A DNA stretch of 64,000 nt from JANQSP01 sp965237565 (lineage in GTDB: Bacteria; Bdellovibrionota; Bdellovibrionia; Bdellovibrionales; UBA1609), in the NCBI GenBank assembly GCA_965237565.1, contig OZ250145.1:1240001-1304000 (forward strand). The letters run 5' to 3'. Position 1 is the stretch's first letter, and each line of letters starts with the position of its first letter. Under the pieces are notes generated by a model, which saw nothing but the letters and a program-made list of their open reading frames with translations, was not told the DNA's origin and made no database searches. Positions 40,613 through 48,881 of this stretch are shown here, piece after piece. The position numbers and the translations under genes are program-made.

Positions 40613-43600
40613 ATGCGAGACCAAAGCAAGTCTAATGGAAAAATCAACTTAGATGATTTAGAAAAGCAAATCATTCAAAATGGACAGCAAATATTTGGTG
40701 AAACTTCCAAGTCCAAAAAAAACCTCTTTAGCAAGAAATGGTGGTATGGACGCCTGATGCAATGGACACTTTCTAATGAAACATTTAAAATCCAAATGTT
40801 TCGTTTTGTGGATACTTTCCCATCCATAAAAGATGCAAAACAGATACCCGTTTTTTTAAAAGAATATTTCGGAAATAAAAATGAACTCTTTCCAGAGCTT
40901 TTGAGCCAAAGTGCTTCTTTTCTCCATCCTGCTCTATTGAGCAAATTTATCTCAAAACAAATGAAAGAAATGGCTCATCTGTTTATCGTTGGTGAAACCG
41001 CCGCAACCATGCTTCCTGTTTTGAAAAAAATGAGAGAAAAAAAAATGGCTTTCACCATTGATCTGTTGGGAGAAGCTACTTTGTCAGAACAAGAAGCTAG
41101 GATGTATCAGTCCCAATATCTGCAGTTGATCGACACGCTCAAGCAAGAGTCCAAAGCATGGGAGGAGATCCCCTTGATAGATAGGGACGAACGAGGTCCC
41201 ATAGCCAAAGTGAATATCTCTGTCAAACTGAGCTCACTAGATTCCCAAATCTTCACTGTCTCTTGGGAAGAAAGCAAAGAAAGATTGAAAAACAAGCTGA
41301 GACCCCTTTTGAAAAAAGCGATGAATACAAATACTTTTATCAACATTGATATGGAACGCTACGAACTGAAGGATCTCACCCTAGAAGTTTTTAAAGAGTT
41401 GATTTCAGAACCTGATTTTAGAGATTACCCTCACTTTGGAATCGTTATCCAAGCATACTTGAAAGATTCTTTATATGACCTCCAAAAAATTCTCGACTTT
41501 GTGAAAAATCATCCCAGTTCCCTCACTATTCGACTCGTCAAAGGAGCCTACTGGGATTATGAGAAAATTCACTCGGAACAACAAAATTGGCCCTGTCCAG
41601 TGTATCTCAACAAGTGGGAATCAGACAAAAATTTTGAAGATTGTTGCGCTTTTATTTTGAAAAATTACCCTTACTTGCGCCTCGGCCTCGGCTCACACAA
41701 CATTCGCTCCATCATCTATGCCTTAAGCTTGTCACAACAACTAAAAATCCCAAAATCAGGTATAGAATTTCAAATGCTTTATGGAATGGCTGATGCAATA
41801 AAAATCCAATTGATCAAAAATAATTGGCGAGTGCGAGAGTACTGCCCCTTTGGAAAAGCCATCCCCGGCATGGCTTACCTCGTGAGAAGATTGTTAGAAA
41901 ATACGTCCAATGAATCTTTTTTACGATCTTGGCAGATGGAAACACAAGAACTCGCAGATTTGCTACAGGCTCCCGAAAAACCAAAAAATACAGTTACAAA
42001 AAAAAATGATGGCTTCAAAAATGATCCATTCAAAAATGTCGCTCTGTTAGATTTCTCAAAGGAGATCCATCGTCAGAACTTTCAAAAAGCTCTAGCTGTA
42101 TGCAAAAAAAGATTCCCTATTGAGGTGCCTATAGTCATCAATAGCAAAAAGAAAATTGTAACAAATAAATGGAGAAGAGAAAATCCATCTGAGGAAAATC
42201 AGATCGTCGCTGAAGTTTCCATGGCCACTAAAGCAGACTGTGACTTAGCTATAAAAAAATCTCTCGAATGTTTTCCCTCTTGGAGAGACACTCCTGTTCT
42301 TGAAAGAAGCCAATTGCTATTGCGACTAGCAAAGCAAATGGAAAATAGGCGCTACGAACTTGCAAGCTTACAAGTTTTTGAAGTGGGTAAGAATTGGAAG
42401 TCTGCAGATGCGGATGTATGTGAAGCGATTGATTTTTGCCACTATTATGCGAAAGAAATTTTACGATTCGAAAAACCCCAATTGACGGACGCTGTTTTGG
42501 GTGAAGAAAGTTTTTACTCTTGGAAGGGACGTGGAATCGCTGTAGTGATCGCTCCTTGGAATTTTCCCCTAGCCATTTTGACAGGTATGACGACAGCTTG
42601 CTTGGTAAGCGGAAACACCGTTTTGATAAAGCCAGCAGAACAAAGTTCAGCAATCGCCTACGAATTGATGAAAATGTTGATTGACGCAAAAATTCCTCTA
42701 GGTGTGGCCCAATTCCTTCCAGGAAAGGGAGAAGACATAGGAGCCTATCTGGTAGAACAAAAAGACATTTCTCTCATTGCTTTTACCGGCTCCAAAGAAG
42801 TGGGATGTTCCATTCTGGAAAAAACAAATCAAGTCTCCACCCGAAACAATACATTGAAAAAATGTGTCGTTGAAATGGGAGGGAAAAACGCCATCATCAT
42901 TGATGATAGTGCTGACATGGATATGGCCGTTGCTGGAGTCATAGAATCTGCCTTTGATTTTCAAGGTCAAAAATGTTCAGCTTGTAGCCGAGTTTTGCTT
43001 GCAAAATCCATAGAACAATCTTTTCTAGAAAGATTGAAACCAGCAGTGCAAAGCCTTCAGATCGGTCCTGTGGAAGATCCCAAGATGCGCATAGGACCCA
43101 TGATTGATTCTGAGTCTTTGAAGAAAATGAATCATTATCTCAGACAAGCAGAAAAATCTGGGCGTTTGCTTGCAAAAGGTGGAACTTGCGAAAACAAATA
43201 TTTTGTTTCTCCCACTGTTTTCAGTGGGATCCCGATGGATTCCCCGATCTTGAAAGAAGAAATTTTTGGCCCTCTCTTGGTTATTATTCCGTTTCAAAAC
43301 TTGGACCAAGCCATCAACATAGCCAATGACACTGAGTTTGCTTTGACCGGAGCCTTTTACTCCCGCAGTCCTGCTCGAATTGAAAAGGTGAAGAAAGAAA
43401 TGCAGGTCGGCAACCTTTACATCAATAGACCCTGTACGGGGGCTTTAGTAAAAAGGCACCCCTTTGGCGGATTCAAAATGTCTGGCATAGGGAACAAAGC
43501 AGGTGGTCCCGATTATCTCAGGCAATTTATGAATGCAAAAGTCGTGACAGAAAATACAGTGCGAAGAGGATTTTCTCCAGATCTTTTTTCATCTTCATAG
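40613..43600 (+). CDS. putA: Bifunctional proline dehydrogenase/P5C dehydrogenase
   Basis: A ~995-residue enzyme that oxidises proline to glutamate in two steps. Residues ~120-440 are the FAD-dependent proline dehydrogenase barrel (NINISVKLSSLDSQ-like VNISVKLSSL, IDMERYELKDLT, IRLVKGAYWDYE, and the end LGSHNIRSI and EFQMLYGMAD). Residues ~500-980 are the NAD-dependent glutamate-semialdehyde dehydrogenase (IAPWNFPLAIL, AFTGSKEVG, VVEMGGKNAIIID, catalytic Cys in FQGQKCSACS, PFGGFKMSG). There is no N-terminal ribbon-helix-helix domain, so it does not autoregulate as E. coli PutA does. The product glutamate can feed GdhA at 14525. Start at ATG 40613, just after an in-frame TTG. Confidence 0.97.
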   Translation: MRDQSKSNGKINLDDLEKQIIQNGQQIFGETSKSKKNLFSKKWWYGRLMQWTLSNETFKIQMFRFVDTFPSIKDAKQIPVFLKEYFGNKNELFPELLSQSASFLHPALLSKFISKQMKEMAHLFIVGETAATMLPVLKKMREKKMAFTIDLLGEATLSEQEARMYQSQYLQLIDTLKQESKAWEEIPLIDRDERGPIAKVNISVKLSSLDSQIFTVSWEESKERLKNKLRPLLKKAMNTNTFINIDMERYELKDLTLEVFKELISEPDFRDYPHFGIVIQAYLKDSLYDLQKILDFVKNHPSSLTIRLVKGAYWDYEKIHSEQQNWPCPVYLNKWESDKNFEDCCAFILKNYPYLRLGLGSHNIRSIIYALSLSQQLKIPKSGIEFQMLYGMADAIKIQLIKNNWRVREYCPFGKAIPGMAYLVRRLLENTSNESFLRSWQMETQELADLLQAPEKPKNTVTKKNDGFKNDPFKNVALLDFSKEIHRQNFQKALAVCKKRFPIEVPIVINSKKKIVTNKWRRENPSEENQIVAEVSMATKADCDLAIKKSLECFPSWRDTPVLERSQLLLRLAKQMENRRYELASLQVFEVGKNWKSADADVCEAIDFCHYYAKEILRFEKPQLTDAVLGEESFYSWKGRGIAVVIAPWNFPLAILTGMTTACLVSGNTVLIKPAEQSSAIAYELMKMLIDAKIPLGVAQFLPGKGEDIGAYLVEQKDISLIAFTGSKEVGCSILEKTNQVSTRNNTLKKCVVEMGGKNAIIIDDSADMDMAVAGVIESAFDFQGQKCSACSRVLLAKSIEQSFLERLKPAVQSLQIGPVEDPKMRIGPMIDSESLKKMNHYLRQAEKSGRLLAKGGTCENKYFVSPTVFSGIPMDSPILKEEIFGPLLVIIPFQNLDQAINIANDTEFALTGAFYSRSPARIEKVKKEMQVGNLYINRPCTGALVKRHPFGGFKMSGIGNKAGGPDYLRQFMNAKVVTENTVRRGFSPDLFSSS

Positions 43601-44236
43601 AGCTTTGGGATCGATAACAATCTTTTTTACGTTCAATGATAACACCTTACTCCTATTCAATTTATCTACCTTTATTTTCATCACAGCTATTTGCTGATTT
43701 TTCGAATCAAAAAAACCAAAACGACTCTCAGCAGAATCGGAATCAAGATATTGGATTACTTTGTGTTTGGGAAAGAGGTGCAAATGCTCTTTCACCAATT
43801 GTTGAACATTTTCCAACTGAGCAACAAAATCATTAGGAGGCAAATGCAATTTTCCTTCCAATATACTAAGGGAATTTATCTCCTTAGAAGAAGGCTTTCT
43901 CCCCCGAATTAATTTTCTATTGCTATTGTTCACCCAATGAAGGATTTGGTTATCCTTCTTATTCTGCTTTTTATCCTTCTTCTTCTTATTCTTCTCATGA
44001 GCTATACCCCTACTCCCGTCTGGAAGTTCTTTAGTAACAATTTTGGTAATCAACTCATTTGTGGCTTCATGCTGACCTAAAAAAGTTAGGCTAGCCACAA
44101 GCAAAAGCAAAGCGCTGAGCCCGGTCCAGAAAGCCACAACGGATGGCCCTTCCTCTTCTCTGGAAGAATTGGATTCGATTTCTTTTTCACGGTCTTGTCT
44201 GTCTGGAAACGGAATTAGATTATCTTCATTTGACAT
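43595..44236 (-). CDS. Single-pass membrane protein, unknown function
   Basis: About 213 residues from the ATG at 44236, with AAGGTGG about nine bases upstream. A polar cytoplasmic N-terminus (~37 residues), one membrane helix (VVAFWTGLSALLLLVASLTFLG), then a periplasmic part with a Lys-rich linker (EKNKKKKDKKQNKKDN) and a C-terminal domain with beta strands (QQIAVMKIKVDKLNRSKVLS). I do not recognise it. Convergent with putA, overlapping by six bases. Upstream lies a TCCGATAA element reminiscent of sigma-28 promoters, but the -35 match is poor. Confidence 0.65.
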   Translation of the reverse strand: MSNEDNLIPFPDRQDREKEIESNSSREEEGPSVVAFWTGLSALLLLVASLTFLGQHEATNELITKIVTKELPDGSRGIAHEKNKKKKDKKQNKKDNQILHWVNNSNRKLIRGRKPSSKEINSLSILEGKLHLPPNDFVAQLENVQQLVKEHLHLFPKHKVIQYLDSDSAESRFGFFDSKNQQIAVMKIKVDKLNRSKVLSLNVKKIVIDPKAL

Positions 44237-44485
44237 AAGCAACACCCACCTTCAGTCACCACTTATCGGACAGGCACTAAAAGGAATTTAACTCAATCAA
44301 TCGTAAAGCTTCTGAGTGAACACTCCTCGGATAGAGATTGAAGGGAAGAAAAGCCAACAAACCAGACTTTCGGTTTGAGCGAATCGGTTGGAAAATGGGT
44401 GCATAGGACCTACTACGCAAGTCGGCTTAACAAATAGTGGGAAAAAATGTATAAATACCTGAAAGGCTTAAAAATAGTGTGAGTC

Positions 44486-45571
44486 ATGAAAACACGGATC
44501 TGGATGTATTTTATTCTTGGAATCTTTGCATTTTATACAAATTTCTCATTCTCAGATGAGGAAAAAAAATCAGAGCCTGAAAATAGCATTCGAAAAGTTA
44601 CCGAAGGTTTGGATCTGCTTAACAATCTCTCCTCTTCCTCCAGATTGAAAAAACAAAAAAAATTGCAACAAAAAAATAGAAAGGTAATCAAGCGTCTGGA
44701 ATCCTTGGAAAAAATCTCCAATCAATCCCTACTGGTTTTGGCAGGAGTGTACAAAGATACAGGCGACCATGAGAACCAAATGAGAATCCTAAAAAAGCTG
44801 ATCAAGAGAAATCCAAAAAATGTGAAATACCTTTTGGAACTCGCTCAAGCACTAAGAAAAGCCTATTTCAAGACATACGATCCTTTGTTCAAAGAGGAAA
44901 CGATAAAAGTCATCAACCAAGCTCTAAAGTGGAAAGACAAAAAAACACAAGAAAAAGCTCAATTGGAAATGTTGGCACTGCTGAAATATGAAGGAGATTC
45001 AAAGGAAAATAACTATGCCATCTTGAAACTGATCCAAAAACTGATTCGAGAAATGGGTGTAAAAAGAAGCTATGTCAAAGATATGTGTAAATATTTTTAT
45101 TTGAATAAATTCTATAAACAAAGTCTCTCTGCTTGCAGAAAGGGCATAAGATATGATCCCAAAGAAGCAAGTAATTACATTTATCATGCTCTATCCATGG
45201 AAAATGCAAACAGAATAAGAAGTTTATTGAAGATGACAGCTAGAAAATTTCCAAATTCCTTTCTCGTTCAAAAAAAAGTTGGTCAGTTTTTTTTAAAAGA
45301 AGAGGATCACTCCCTAGCTCTCCCCTATTTTAAAAAAGCTGTCGCCATCAATAAAAATTCTCCAGAGGCGCATGTGGGATTGGCTTGGTCTCTTTTTGGA
45401 TCCAAAAAAGAAAAACAATCCTATAAGCATTTTTTAAAAGCCTGCATGCTAAATAAGCCGAAAATGCTATTCAACTTCAAAAAAGCGAAATCCATGTTGA
45501 ACCAAAAAAGTCGTTTTACACTCTCTAACTTATTTGAAAAAGGGATCACGGAATGCTTTTATAAAGGCTGA
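44486..45571 (+). CDS. Exported TPR-like repeat protein
   Basis: A 361-residue protein with a signal peptide (residues 1-23). Helical pairs with TPR spacing are clear: LLVLAGVYKDTGDHENQMRILKKL onwards, ALPYFKKAVAINKNSPEAHVGLAWSLFGSKKE and a middle set around FYKQSLSACRKGIRYDPKEAS. Such periplasmic TPR proteins mediate protein assembly. The last residues include a Cys near the end (ITECFYKG). It is not in an obvious operon; the Fis-type gene follows after ~170 bases. Confidence 0.75.
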   Translation: MKTRIWMYFILGIFAFYTNFSFSDEEKKSEPENSIRKVTEGLDLLNNLSSSSRLKKQKKLQQKNRKVIKRLESLEKISNQSLLVLAGVYKDTGDHENQMRILKKLIKRNPKNVKYLLELAQALRKAYFKTYDPLFKEETIKVINQALKWKDKKTQEKAQLEMLALLKYEGDSKENNYAILKLIQKLIREMGVKRSYVKDMCKYFYLNKFYKQSLSACRKGIRYDPKEASNYIYHALSMENANRIRSLLKMTARKFPNSFLVQKKVGQFFLKEEDHSLALPYFKKAVAINKNSPEAHVGLAWSLFGSKKEKQSYKHFLKACMLNKPKMLFNFKKAKSMLNQKSRFTLSNLFEKGITECFYKG

Positions 45572-45671
45572 AAAAGATAGCCCATGAAAGCCAATAGAAC
45601 ACAAAATCATAGCTTCCAGCTCCTAGTCTAGCGAAATGAATCTATAGAAATAGAAAAAATACGGTATTTTT

Positions 45672-45698
45672 TAAACTTTGTAAAGTAATAGCCGATAA
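45672..45698 (+). promoter_or_regulatory. Sigma-28 (FliA)-type promoter
   Basis: TAAACTTT at 45672-45679, an 11-base spacer and GCCGATAA at 45691-45698. The FliA consensus is TAAAGTTT-N11-GCCGATAA, so this differs at a single base. The Fis-type gene starts 44 bases downstream. Confidence 0.78.
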
Positions 45699-45742
45699 CA
45701 AAACTCATAGGGCAGAGGTTAGACATTGGAGGAGTTGAAGTT

Positions 45743-46150
45743 ATGAATAAGCTAATTTTCGTAAGTGATAGCCTGACAGATTTGCAACAGGTTAAAATGT
45801 TTTCTCAACATTATAACTACCAGTTGGAACATTATTCTCATCTAGATTGGAAAAACAACCATCGTGTAAGAAGAAATTCTCAAAATAAGAAATTTGAAAA
45901 GCCCGTTTCCTCCATTGTGCACTTCCCTCTCGCCAAAAACACTGCTTTTAATAGTATGGAAGACATAAAGTCACAAGCTATTCAACAAGCTCTATTTGTA
46001 TGCAGAGGAAATGCTTCCAGAGCAGCTGAAATGCTCAAGATAGGAAGAGCCACGCTGTACAGAAAAATCAAGCAATTTCACCTAGACTTAGATTCCATTA
46101 GAGATCAAGATGAGAATTCCAAACTCAGTGTAAAAAAATCAGTAGCTTGA
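45743..46150 (+). CDS. Fis-family helix-turn-helix regulator
   Basis: A 135-residue protein with GGAGGA nine bases before its ATG. The C-terminal ~50 residues are a Fis-type HTH as found at the end of NtrC-like activators: AIQQALFVCRGNASRAAEML then KIGRATLYRKIKQFHLD. The N-terminal ~60 residues (KLIFVSDSLTDLQQVKMFSQHY) start like a receiver domain but are too short and lack the phospho-acceptor pattern. It has no sigma-54-interacting ATPase domain, so it would act as a DNA-binding or bending protein. The promoter in front is of the flagellar sigma-28 type, tying it to motility-phase control. Confidence 0.82.
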   Translation: MNKLIFVSDSLTDLQQVKMFSQHYNYQLEHYSHLDWKNNHRVRRNSQNKKFEKPVSSIVHFPLAKNTAFNSMEDIKSQAIQQALFVCRGNASRAAEMLKIGRATLYRKIKQFHLDLDSIRDQDENSKLSVKKSVA

Positions 46151-46293
46151 AGACAAGAAATTGTTTTCCTTCCATTGTACCCATCATTTCGTTTCCAGCG
46201 TTTTGTTCCCACTCTTACTGTCGCGAAGGAGTGTCTCTCTCGTCCGTTTTTTAACTTGCCTATTTTCTTTAAAAAGAGTAGCTCAAAAAGATC

Positions 46294-46614
46294 ATGCAAA
46301 GAAAATTTTTGCTTTTTATTTTGAGTTTTTTTCTGCATATTTCTTGCATTTCTCTAAACATTGAATTGGAATCTCATTCAAAAAATTCCACCCCTTTCAC
46401 TCATCACAGCCACTATAGTATTTTTGGCATATTCGGATCTGACATCGTGGATATACAAAGGGCTTGTGCGGATGGAACTCCCGTCCGAATAAAAAATTAC
46501 TTTAGCTTTGAAGATGTTTTGTTCAGCCTAAGCACCCTTGGTCTTTACACTCCAAAAAGTACAAAAATTTGGTGCAGGCTACCAGAAAAAAGTAAGGCAA
46601 AGAGTACATTATGA
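46294..46614 (+). CDS. Bor-like lipoprotein 1
   Basis: A 106-residue protein with a lipoprotein signal (ending LHISCISLN). The mature part resembles phage lambda Bor/Iss: SHYSIFGIFGSDIVDIQRAC, then FSFEDVLFSLSTLGLYTPKST and a final WC, including the 'LxTLGxYTPxxxxxxC' end that marks the family. Bor of lambda gives serum resistance; a role in this organism is unknown. It overlaps the next Bor-like gene by four bases. Confidence 0.72.
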   Translation: MQRKFLLFILSFFLHISCISLNIELESHSKNSTPFTHHSHYSIFGIFGSDIVDIQRACADGTPVRIKNYFSFEDVLFSLSTLGLYTPKSTKIWCRLPEKSKAKSTL

Positions 46615-46925
46615 AAAACATCCTCCCCAAATACACGGTTCTTATCATTTGTTTGGTCTCCCTACTTTCTTGTGCCACCTCTATCGAATTACACAAATCG
46701 GGTGAAGCTCCTCTTTTACCTAAGGTGTGGAAACAATCCCTTCCTGCATATTTTTTTGGACTGGTTGAGACCCAGAAGACCATCAAGCTTTGGAAGAAAT
46801 GCCCCAAGCATTGGCACTCCGTAAAAGTGACAAGGTCTGTCCAAGATGTGTTCTTGTCCTTACTCAGTTTGGGATTTTACACACCCTTTACAGTCCACTT
46901 GATCTGCTTCGATAATGAAGGATGA
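46611..46925 (+). CDS. Bor-like lipoprotein 2
   Basis: A 104-residue lipoprotein (signal ending SLLSCATS). The C-terminal part VQDVFLSLLSLGFYTPFTVH with a final Cys matches the Bor-type end of the preceding protein, and PAYFFGLVETQKTIKLWKKC matches its first half. The two genes overlap by an ATGA and are probably diverged tandem duplicates acting together. The stop codon touches the 3' end of the opposite-strand tRNA-Cys gene. Confidence 0.7.
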   Translation: MKNILPKYTVLIICLVSLLSCATSIELHKSGEAPLLPKVWKQSLPAYFFGLVETQKTIKLWKKCPKHWHSVKVTRSVQDVFLSLLSLGFYTPFTVHLICFDNEG

Positions 46926-46995
46926 GGTGGCGGCCGGATTTGAACCGACGTAAACGGATTTGCAGTCCGCTGCCTAACCACTCGGCCACGCCACC
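46925..46995 (-). tRNA. tRNA-Cys (GCA)
   Basis: Minus-strand cloverleaf of 71 bases. Acceptor GGTGGCG pairs with CGCCACC, followed by discriminator T (the Cys identity base). The anticodon stem GCGGA/TCCGT encloses a loop with GCA, and the T arm has TTCAAAT. CCA is not encoded, unlike the Met and Ile tRNAs of this window. Confidence 0.93.
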
Positions 46996-47058
46996 AAACT
47001 TCTTATTATTTAGTCCAAAATGACTTCAGTTTGTACTAATTTTTAAAAACAAAACTTT

Positions 47059-48498
47059 CTACTGTAAAAAATCTCTGTTTTTTAATTGAACGAAGGGAAC
47101 AAGACTAAACTTTTTGGCCTCTTCAATGTGATGGACTTTGATAAGTGAACTGTTTTCTAAATCAGCTAGAGTGCGCGCAACTCTGAGAATGGCTCTTCGC
47201 CTCCTTTTCGAGGGCAGGTAGGAAGGAAGTTGCGTTTCTTTTGAGAAAATATCCAAGGTGGATTCCAATTCTGCAATCGATAATCGGGCATTCGGAAGAT
47301 TTTGATTTCTGCTATCCCGAAACTGTATCGCTTTCTCCACTTTTTCCCGCAAGGACTGAATGGAAACTGACCATTCCCCCCTCCACTGATTAGAAAAAAC
47401 CAGAATGTCAAAGCGATCCAACATGGGCCCATTCAAACGTTCTATGTGAGAAAAACATTTTCTTAGAGAATAAGAACAGGGCATTTTTTTACTGGGGACC
47501 AAATCTCCACAAGGACAAAGATTGGTAGCCGCTATCAATAAAAATCGAGCTGGGAAAATTTTGCTTTCTCCCTTGCGAGCCACGTATATTTTTCCTCTCT
47601 CCACAGGTTCCCTGAGTGACTCTTGCACTCTGGATTGAAATTCCAAATATTCATCCATAAATAAAATTCCACCATGAGCCTTGGTGATCTCTCCAAAAAA
47701 TACAGGATGACCTCCTCCAATCATTGATAAAGGGGTTGTGCTGTGATGAGGACTCACGAAAGGTCGCCAATGAAGTTCTTTGCCTGTACGGTTCCATATT
47801 CGACGAGAGACTTGAAATTCTTCCAATGAGGGAGGAGCCAATAGATAAGGCAGATGCTCAGCCAAGGTACTCTTTCCCGAACCAGTTTCCCCAGCGAGAA
47901 GCAAGGAGTGTTCTCCGGTTGCGACTAGAGACAAAATATTAGCTGCTCCTGCAGAAAACTGAATGGAACTAGAAGGAACTGGCCTTTTCAATAAATCACC
48001 TAAGGATTTTACAGGGATACGTACAGGATTTTCCAGATCACTCAATTCATTGATTTGAAACAAAGGACAAAGATAGTTGTTTGTGTGAATTGCCCCAGTT
48101 AGAATGCCCTCTTTTCTGGGAGGAAGACTCTCCCAATTTTTTGGAGCGAAAACTTTTCCATCCAAAGATAACTCTCCATAAACATGGATAGGAAAATCCA
48201 TCCCAGAAGGAGCCTTTACTTGTCCCGTTTTCCATAGCAAGGCACAAGCAATGGCCAACTCCAAACCTTGAGAACTCTTTTTCAAATAAGAAGGCCTGAG
48301 GTTAATAATGATTTGACGAGCCCTAGGCCATTCATAACCCTGATTGCGAATCGCAGATTTGATTCTCATCAAACTTTCTTTAATGACCAAATCTGGCAAA
48401 CCTGTAAATTGCACATGTGGAAGTCCGGGGATCAGTCCGACCTCCACTTCCACACGCACCATTTGAAAGCCGTCTTGGGCAAAGGAGTAAGTTTTCAC
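47059..48498 (-). CDS. comM: YifB/ComM family Mg-chelatase-like AAA+ ATPase
   Basis: A 479-residue ATPase of the ComM family, which in Vibrio and Haemophilus helps branch migration during natural transformation. The N-terminal ChlI-like domain has VEVEVGLIPGLPHVQFTGLPD and IIINLRPSYLKKSSQGLELAI. The AAA+ core has Walker A GETGSGKST, ILFMDEYLEFQ as Walker B (usual LDELPEF becomes MDEYLEF), and AATNLCPCG with the family Cys pair. The C-terminal Mg-chelatase domain is present (LPSKRRRRAILRVARTLADL). Monocistronic or read with tRNA-Cys, 63 bases downstream on the same strand. Confidence 0.92.
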   Translation of the reverse strand: MKTYSFAQDGFQMVRVEVEVGLIPGLPHVQFTGLPDLVIKESLMRIKSAIRNQGYEWPRARQIIINLRPSYLKKSSQGLELAIACALLWKTGQVKAPSGMDFPIHVYGELSLDGKVFAPKNWESLPPRKEGILTGAIHTNNYLCPLFQINELSDLENPVRIPVKSLGDLLKRPVPSSSIQFSAGAANILSLVATGEHSLLLAGETGSGKSTLAEHLPYLLAPPSLEEFQVSRRIWNRTGKELHWRPFVSPHHSTTPLSMIGGGHPVFFGEITKAHGGILFMDEYLEFQSRVQESLREPVERGKIYVARKGESKIFPARFLLIAATNLCPCGDLVPSKKMPCSYSLRKCFSHIERLNGPMLDRFDILVFSNQWRGEWSVSIQSLREKVEKAIQFRDSRNQNLPNARLSIAELESTLDIFSKETQLPSYLPSKRRRRAILRVARTLADLENSSLIKVHHIEEAKKFSLVPFVQLKNRDFLQ

Positions 48499-48881
48499 TA
48501 TGCTAAAAACTAAGAGAATTCCGTTCTAAGGAATTGAGCTATCAAAGCCTTGTTTTGTAAAGTAGTAGCCCGAATAGCGAATTATTTTTTCGACATTCGA
48601 ATGCTCAATCAAAAAAGAATGCTCATGGAAGCCAGTCCAAAAAACTGTGACAGAAAATTTTGAATCAACAAATGAATCAAAATAAATGATGTAGCTAGAG
48701 GTAAAACCACATAATATGAGCCCTTTGATTCACTGATAATGGATCGCCATTGTTTTAATAAAAAATTTACCAATCTAAAAATTTCTTTAGTTAATGATTG
48801 ATTTTCCTGTGCACCATGAAGTAAAAGGATGAGTTTATTAAGCACACTTCTCTCAGTTACTTTTTATTATAAGGAGTTTTG
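48499..48881. other. Intergenic region, 383 bases
   Basis: Contains a weak minus-strand frame (48609-48845, GTG start, 78 codons, hydrophobic patches) that I do not accept as a gene without further support. Near 48552 TTTTGTAAAGTAGTAGCCCGAATAG partly resembles the sigma-28 site at 45672 (GTAAAGTA-TAGCC), but -35 and -10 both match poorly. AAGGAG at 48871 is the ribosome-binding site of the next gene. Confidence 0.4.

Noticed and set aside
44246..44485. c-di-GMP riboswitch ahead of the TPR gene
   Set aside because: The GGGTGCATAGGACC stretch lacks the conserved tetraloop receptor and the rest of the GEMM core.
48550..48580. Second sigma-28 promoter resembling the one at 45672
   Set aside because: The GTAAAGTA-TAGCC part is alike, but the -35 and -10 boxes each match poorly, and the nearest gene is about 300 bases away.
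48609..48845. 78-codon minus-strand frame as a small membrane protein
   Set aside because: GTG start, weak ribosome-binding site and no similarity that I can recognise; left as part of the intergenic description.
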